From Bacteroidetes bacterium HGW-Bacteroidetes-12 (lineage in GTDB: Bacteria > Bacteroidota > Bacteroidia > Flavobacteriales_E > Vicingaceae): a stretch of DNA of 9,035 nt. Of the stretch, positions 6,184 to 9,035 are shown one piece after another. The translations under genes were made by a program, and so were the position numbers. A model generated the notes under the pieces. It worked only from the letters and a program-made list of their open reading frames with translations, was not told the origin of the DNA and did not search any database. Where the stretch lies: NCBI GenBank assembly GCA_002841035.1, contig PHDR01000087.1:1-9035 (forward strand), read 5' to 3'. The stretch's first letter is position 1, and each line of letters begins with the position of its first letter.

Positions 6184-6329
6184 GAGTCTGTCCATAAAGT
6201 CAACAGTTCTCAATCTTCATCCCGATAGCTATTGGTAGGCAAAGGCCTATGGAAGGCGTTGTTTTTTGCCAATTGTTGACTGAAGATTGCTAATTTGATT
6301 GCAAAAAACCATACATTATAGACAGACTC
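6184..6329. mobile_element. MITE-like element with terminal inverted repeats and TA flanks
   Basis: GAGTCTGTC at 6184-6192 is the exact reverse complement of GACAGACTC at 6321-6329. Allowing two mismatches, the terminal repeats extend to 15 of 17 positions. TA directly flanks both ends (6182-6183 and 6330-6331), consistent with a 2-bp target duplication. The 146-bp interior is non-coding and foldback, with CAATCTTCA/TGAAGATTG (6211-6219, 6281-6289) and GGCAAA/TTTGCC (6238-6243, 6265-6270). Ends of the form GAG-C/T-CTGTC with TA or TNA targets recall the IS5 superfamily, but no transposase is present, so the parent is a guess. It fills the gap between the converging pdxH and yhhQ-like genes and might also end their transcripts. 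Confidence 0.55.
6217..6235. repeat. Degenerate copy of the CCCGATAGCTATCGGG palindrome
   Basis: TCATCCCGATAGCTAT at 6217-6232 is identical to the minus strand of 2525-2540. The remaining right half reads TGG here instead of CGGG, so the palindrome is broken. It lies inside the MITE-like element. Confidence 0.65.
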
Positions 6330-6332
6330 TAA

Positions 6333-7025
6333 TTACTTTAGAGAATTTTCAGCTGCCTGTTCTATCAATTGTTCTGAAAGTTCTTTGCCTAAATAATTAT
6401 TCACCAAATAACGTCCTAAATAGATTAACGGAGTTAGTAAAATGGCAATTATTAGTTTAAAAGTATATCCCGTTAGAGCCGCATTTACATATTCTGATGT
6501 GCTCATTTTACCTGTTAGCCAAAAAGCAATTCCTAGCACTATAAAAGTATCAATTAATTGAGAAAACACAGTAGAACCAGTGCTTCTTAGCCAAATCATT
6601 TTTCCGCCCGTTCTGTTTCTTAGCAACCAAAAGATGAACACATCCACAAATTGAGAAATAAGAAAAGCGATGATGCTAGCAAAAATAATCCACATACTTT
6701 GTCCAAAAACAGCCTGAAATTGTTCGTCTGTAACAGCAGAAACACCTTTTGCTGCAGGAATGTTGATGGAAAAAAATAAGACGATAAAAGCATAAGCAAT
6801 AAGCGAAGCAGTAATGAAAGTTAGTTTTTTAACACCACTTTTCCCATAATATTCATTGATTAAATCGGTGGTAAGGAAAACCACTGGCCAAGGAATAATG
6901 CCTATGCTCATAATAAATGGACCTATTTGAATAATTTTACCACCAATTAGTTCTGCTACTACTGCATTGGTGATGAAAATACCTGCTAAAATAGTAAAAA
7001 CAATATCTCTTTTGGTTTTAAACAT
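6333..7025 (-). CDS. yhhQ: Queuosine precursor transporter, YhhQ/VUT family
   Basis: From ATG at 7023-7025 the product is 230 residues with about six membrane helices, as in the VUT/DUF165 family. Characterised members (YhhQ of E. coli) import the 7-deazaguanine precursors preQ0/preQ1 for queuosine in tRNA. Typical features are the N-terminal NAVVAELIGGKI segment, DLINEYYGK in the first cytoplasmic part, ISQFVDVFIFWLLRNRTGGK, and RSTGSTVFSQLIDTFIV with its charged and polar residues inside a helix. A TTG at 7034 could start translation three codons earlier, but the ATG is the simpler choice. The gene is 17 bp downstream of the Nudix gene and probably the last of a three-gene operon. Its stop codon abuts the TA flank of the MITE-like element. 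Substrate assignment is by family only. Confidence 0.9.
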   Translation of the reverse strand: MFKTKRDIVFTILAGIFITNAVVAELIGGKIIQIGPFIMSIGIIPWPVVFLTTDLINEYYGKSGVKKLTFITASLIAYAFIVLFFSINIPAAKGVSAVTDEQFQAVFGQSMWIIFASIIAFLISQFVDVFIFWLLRNRTGGKMIWLRSTGSTVFSQLIDTFIVLGIAFWLTGKMSTSEYVNAALTGYTFKLIIAILLTPLIYLGRYLVNNYLGKELSEQLIEQAAENSLK

Positions 7026-7042
7026 TAAAGACAAATTTATTT

Positions 7043-7594
7043 TTAAATAATTCCTTTATCTAATAAAATTTTGGTTTTCAAAATCCCAGCAACAGAAAGA
7101 CTATCGGTTATTTCTCCATTCATCACCATCATAAAAGCTTCGTCAAAATTTATTTTTTTGAGTTGCAACACTTCATCTTCATCAGGTTGAGGCTCAAAAA
7201 AATCAAGGTCTTTGGCAATGTAAATAACTCCTACTTCATCTGAAACAGAATTGCTGAGGTGCATATCCAAAATTTTTTCCCAATGATTCGCTTTAATACC
7301 TGTTTCTTCGAGCAATTCTCTTTTTGCAGATTCGAGAGGAGGGATACCCAATTTTCCACCACCTTCGCAAATTTCCCAACTGTATTGACTGAGTGGATAA
7401 CGATATTGACCAACCAACCAAGTGTTGTTATCTTCATCTAACGGAATAATTCCAATGGCAATGTTTTTAAAGTGAACAGTTCCATAAATCCCATCATTTC
7501 CTCCAGCGTCAATTACCTTGTGTTCTGTTACGCTTATCCAAGGGTTTTCATACTTGAGTTCACTTTTCAATGTTTTCCAAGGGTTGTTGTTCAT
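7043..7594 (-). CDS. Nudix hydrolase, ADP-ribose pyrophosphatase-like
   Basis: The 183-residue product has a Nudix fold with the catalytic helix core RELLEETGI at 92-100, whose glutamates bind the catalytic metal. The upstream WLVGQYRYPLSQYSWEICEGGG region (59-80) resembles ADP-ribose pyrophosphatases, which cleave ADP-ribose to AMP and ribose 5-phosphate in the cytoplasm. The box departs from GX5EX7REUXEEXGU: Ile84 stands where the first Glu is expected, within GKLGIPPLESAK. I recall similar variants in Bacteroidota homologues. The start ATG overlaps the stop of the upstream DUF4197 gene by one base (TAATG), which suggests translational coupling. The preferred substrate is unproven; other nucleoside diphosphate sugars are possible. 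Confidence 0.9.
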   Translation of the reverse strand: MNNNPWKTLKSELKYENPWISVTEHKVIDAGGNDGIYGTVHFKNIAIGIIPLDEDNNTWLVGQYRYPLSQYSWEICEGGGKLGIPPLESAKRELLEETGIKANHWEKILDMHLSNSVSDEVGVIYIAKDLDFFEPQPDEDEVLQLKKINFDEAFMMVMNGEITDSLSVAGILKTKILLDKGII

Positions 7595-8301
7595 TAGCTT
7601 CCAAAAACTTTTTTCAAAATATCGGTAACACGAGCAGCAGGATTTAGCCTAATGTTAGCTTCCTCTTTTTGAATCATTAAAAATAAACCATCCATTGCTT
7701 TTGTTGTAACATAGTCTTCTAAATCTGGATTTTGCTTTTCTGTGAAAGGAATTTTGTTGTAAGCAGAAATAATTGGATTCCAATATTTTGTTACTTCAAC
7801 AGTTGAAATAGCATTTTTAACAATGGGATTAAATTTTATTTTTAAGCTTGCAGAAGTTTTTTCTATGAGGTATTGTGTCGCAGCGTTATTATTACCTCTC
7901 AAAATAGCAAAACCATCAGCAATACTCATGTTTTTTATTGCATCAATAAAAATGGGAGCAGCCTCTTTTGATGCTGTTTCAGCAGCTCTATTTAGCGTTA
8001 GCACAAATTCATCAACTTGTTTTTTCATTCCAATAGCCTCTACTTTTTCTTTCACTTTAATGGCTTCCGCAGGAAAAGGAATGAAAATTTCAGGGTTTTT
8101 ATAAAAACCATCCAACCTTGATGTTAAGGCTGTAGAATTGTTTGTTCCAATAGTTAGAGCTTCTTTTAAACCGCTAATTACTTCAGAATTTGTGAGAGAT
8201 GACGTACCAGTGGAGTTGTTTACTTCATTTAAAACGGAAGTCATTTCAGCACAACCAAAAGCTGTGAATGAAACTAATGTTAATGCTATAATTTTTTTCA
8301 T
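7594..8301 (-). CDS. DUF4197 lipoprotein
   Basis: The 235-residue product matches the layout of DUF4197 proteins: a short export signal, then GLKEALTIGTNNSTALTSRLDGFYKNPEIFIPFP near the N-terminus, a central helical region with DGFAILRGNNNAATQYL, and a C-terminal DYVTTKAMDGLFLMIQKEEANIRLNPAARVTDILKKVFG. No biochemical function is known to me for this family. The signal peptide (residues 1-16) ends in Ala-Phe-Gly-Cys with Cys17 as the likely lipidated residue. The Phe at -2 is unusual for a lipobox, so lipidation is probable rather than certain. Mature location would be the periplasmic face of a membrane. It is first in the probable operon with the Nudix and yhhQ-like genes and has a good promoter candidate at 8325-8357. 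Confidence 0.9.
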   Translation of the reverse strand: MKKIIALTLVSFTAFGCAEMTSVLNEVNNSTGTSSLTNSEVISGLKEALTIGTNNSTALTSRLDGFYKNPEIFIPFPAEAIKVKEKVEAIGMKKQVDEFVLTLNRAAETASKEAAPIFIDAIKNMSIADGFAILRGNNNAATQYLIEKTSASLKIKFNPIVKNAISTVEVTKYWNPIISAYNKIPFTEKQNPDLEDYVTTKAMDGLFLMIQKEEANIRLNPAARVTDILKKVFGS

Positions 8302-8324
8302 TGTATATAAATTGGTTAGTTTTT

Positions 8325-8357
8325 CAAAAATAGTTTTAAGTTGTGGATTTTGGCAAA
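8325..8357 (-). promoter_or_regulatory. Candidate Bacteroidota promoter for the DUF4197-Nudix-yhhQ operon
   Basis: On the minus strand TTTG (8354-8357) is followed after 21 bp by TATTTTTG (8325-8332), matching the -33 TTTG and -7 TAnnTTTG consensus. It sits between the stop of the PagL-like gene (8364) and the DUF4197 ATG (8301), implying that the operon does not depend only on readthrough. Confidence 0.6.
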
Positions 8358-8363
8358 AAAAGT

Positions 8364-8966
8364 TTAAAAAATATATTTTAAACCGAGTAAAAGTTTATCG
8401 TGGCTCGATTCACTAGTAAAAATATGTGCATTGGATAAATGATTAAACCCCACTGAAAAAGTAAAATGAGTACTTAATGGTTTACTAATATAAAAGCCTT
8501 GTAAAACATTGAAACCACTGTCTAAACCATCGTTTGCTTTTTTTGATGCTTCTACCCAAACAACACCTGCAATGTATTCTAAGTACCAATTTTTTGTAAT
8601 TAGAAAGCTCAATTGAAAGCCTAAACCTGTAGTGTTGCTTACTATATCATTCACGCTAAAAATAGCTGTTGGTTTAATAATAAATAAGCGTTGATTAAAT
8701 TCTCCTTGATAGGAAGTAGTATCAGAAAAATTTTTAGCATAATCTACCGACCATTGAAAAGGTAAGTATATGAGCGAAGAAAAACCAATTCCATCACCAA
8801 ATTTTGCATCACCAATTTTTCTAGCTCGATAGGTGTCTGCATAAAAACCTATTTTACCACGAACAATTTCAAATGAAACTTTTCCTTTGTTGGATTGTCC
8901 TAATAATAGAGTAGAAGATAGGTAACACAAAAAAAATAAAATAGTAATGTGTTTTTTTTTAAGCAT
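8364..8966 (-). CDS. Outer-membrane protein, probable PagL-like acyloxyacyl hydrolase (lipid A 3-O-deacylase family)
   Basis: The 200-residue product has a signal peptide (Lys-rich residues 1-5, hydrophobic core to about 23, cleavage near Gly23-Gln24) and then an eight-strand-sized barrel rich in alternating aromatic residues. It ends in Tyr-Ile-Phe, the terminal aromatic used for barrel insertion. FNHLSNA at 174-180 matches the H-x-S-N active-site motif of PagL enzymes, which remove the 3-O acyl chain of lipid A, with H176 and S178 as the candidate pair. A glutamate follows at 186, ten residues after the histidine; PagL of Pseudomonas has its catalytic Glu fourteen after. The usual Gly/Asn-Pro segment after the motif is absent. 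It may therefore be a divergent or inactive relative, or another small barrel. Confidence 0.55.
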   Translation of the reverse strand: MLKKKHITILFFLCYLSSTLLLGQSNKGKVSFEIVRGKIGFYADTYRARKIGDAKFGDGIGFSSLIYLPFQWSVDYAKNFSDTTSYQGEFNQRLFIIKPTAIFSVNDIVSNTTGLGFQLSFLITKNWYLEYIAGVVWVEASKKANDGLDSGFNVLQGFYISKPLSTHFTFSVGFNHLSNAHIFTSESSHDKLLLGLKYIF

Positions 8967-8988
8967 ATAATTTATTTCGTATGGTTTT

Positions 8989-9010
8989 CAAAGTTACAAC
9001 AAGCTGTTGT
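8989..9010 (-). promoter_or_regulatory. Candidate -7 box with an adjoining inverted repeat, PagL-like gene
   Basis: On the minus strand TAACTTTG (8989-8996) matches TAnnTTTG and lies 22 bp upstream of the ATG at 8966. Directly upstream, ACAACA (8996-9001) pairs with TGTTGT (9005-9010) across 3 bases, sharing one base with the -7 box. No TTG is found at the usual -33 distance. The repeat could be an operator, or by its following T-run on the plus strand (9010-9017) a weak plus-strand terminator. Confidence 0.4.
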
Positions 9011-9035
9011 TTTTTTATAAAAGTAAGTTGATTAT

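Noticed and set aside
7823..8416. Two plus-strand reading frames of about 92 codons each
   Set aside because: They are antisense to the DUF4197 gene and its promoter region and show no recognisable features.

Overview
The window looks like a piece of an AT-rich Bacteroidota chromosome, most likely Flavobacteriales. Three things point there. The gene set (DUF4197 lipoprotein, YqgE/AlgH, YhhQ-type transporter, a GT2 protein with a membrane/Rossmann tail) is typical of that phylum. Intergenic regions repeatedly carry the Bacteroidota -7 promoter word TAnnTTTG. Purine-rich Shine-Dalgarno sites are absent. No tRNA, rRNA, CRISPR array, phage gene or intact transposase gene was seen.

Layout from left to right. 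Positions 1-1478 (minus) hold the N-terminal 492 codons of a glycosyltransferase that runs off the left edge. Its leader contains a 17-bp tandem duplication, and its best promoter overlaps a GC-rich two-hairpin repeat. A degenerate heptamer array then abuts the stop codon of recR (1666-2289, minus). A 322-bp divergent gap (2290-2611) carries recR -7 boxes and two large inverted repeats ahead of a sodium:solute symporter gene (2612-4060, plus). The symporter runs tail-to-tail, with overlapping stop codons, into an outer-membrane protein gene (4057-4833, minus). That gene sits 10 bp behind yqgE (4844-5431, minus). pdxH (5526-6179, plus) is divergent from yqgE. A 146-bp MITE-like element fills the whole convergent gap between pdxH and the yhhQ-like gene. 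The rest is on the minus strand: a PagL-like outer-membrane gene (8364-8966), then a probable operon DUF4197 lipoprotein > Nudix hydrolase > yhhQ-like transporter (8301 down to 6333).

The genes are mostly housekeeping and do not form one pathway. They cover recombinational repair (recR), vitamin B6 salvage (pdxH), nucleotide-derivative clean-up (Nudix), 7-deazaguanine precursor uptake (yhhQ-like), sodium-coupled uptake (SSS), and envelope functions (GT2 fusion, two outer-membrane barrels, one lipoprotein). I found no defence, secretion or biosynthetic system.

The most interesting material is between the genes: a heptamer array, a repeat that seems to supply a promoter, a composite palindrome that shares a 16-base word with the MITE-like element, and the MITE-like element itself. 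Two genes (the GT2 fusion and the 258-residue outer-membrane protein) appear to start at TTG, because in-frame stops lie only a few bases upstream.
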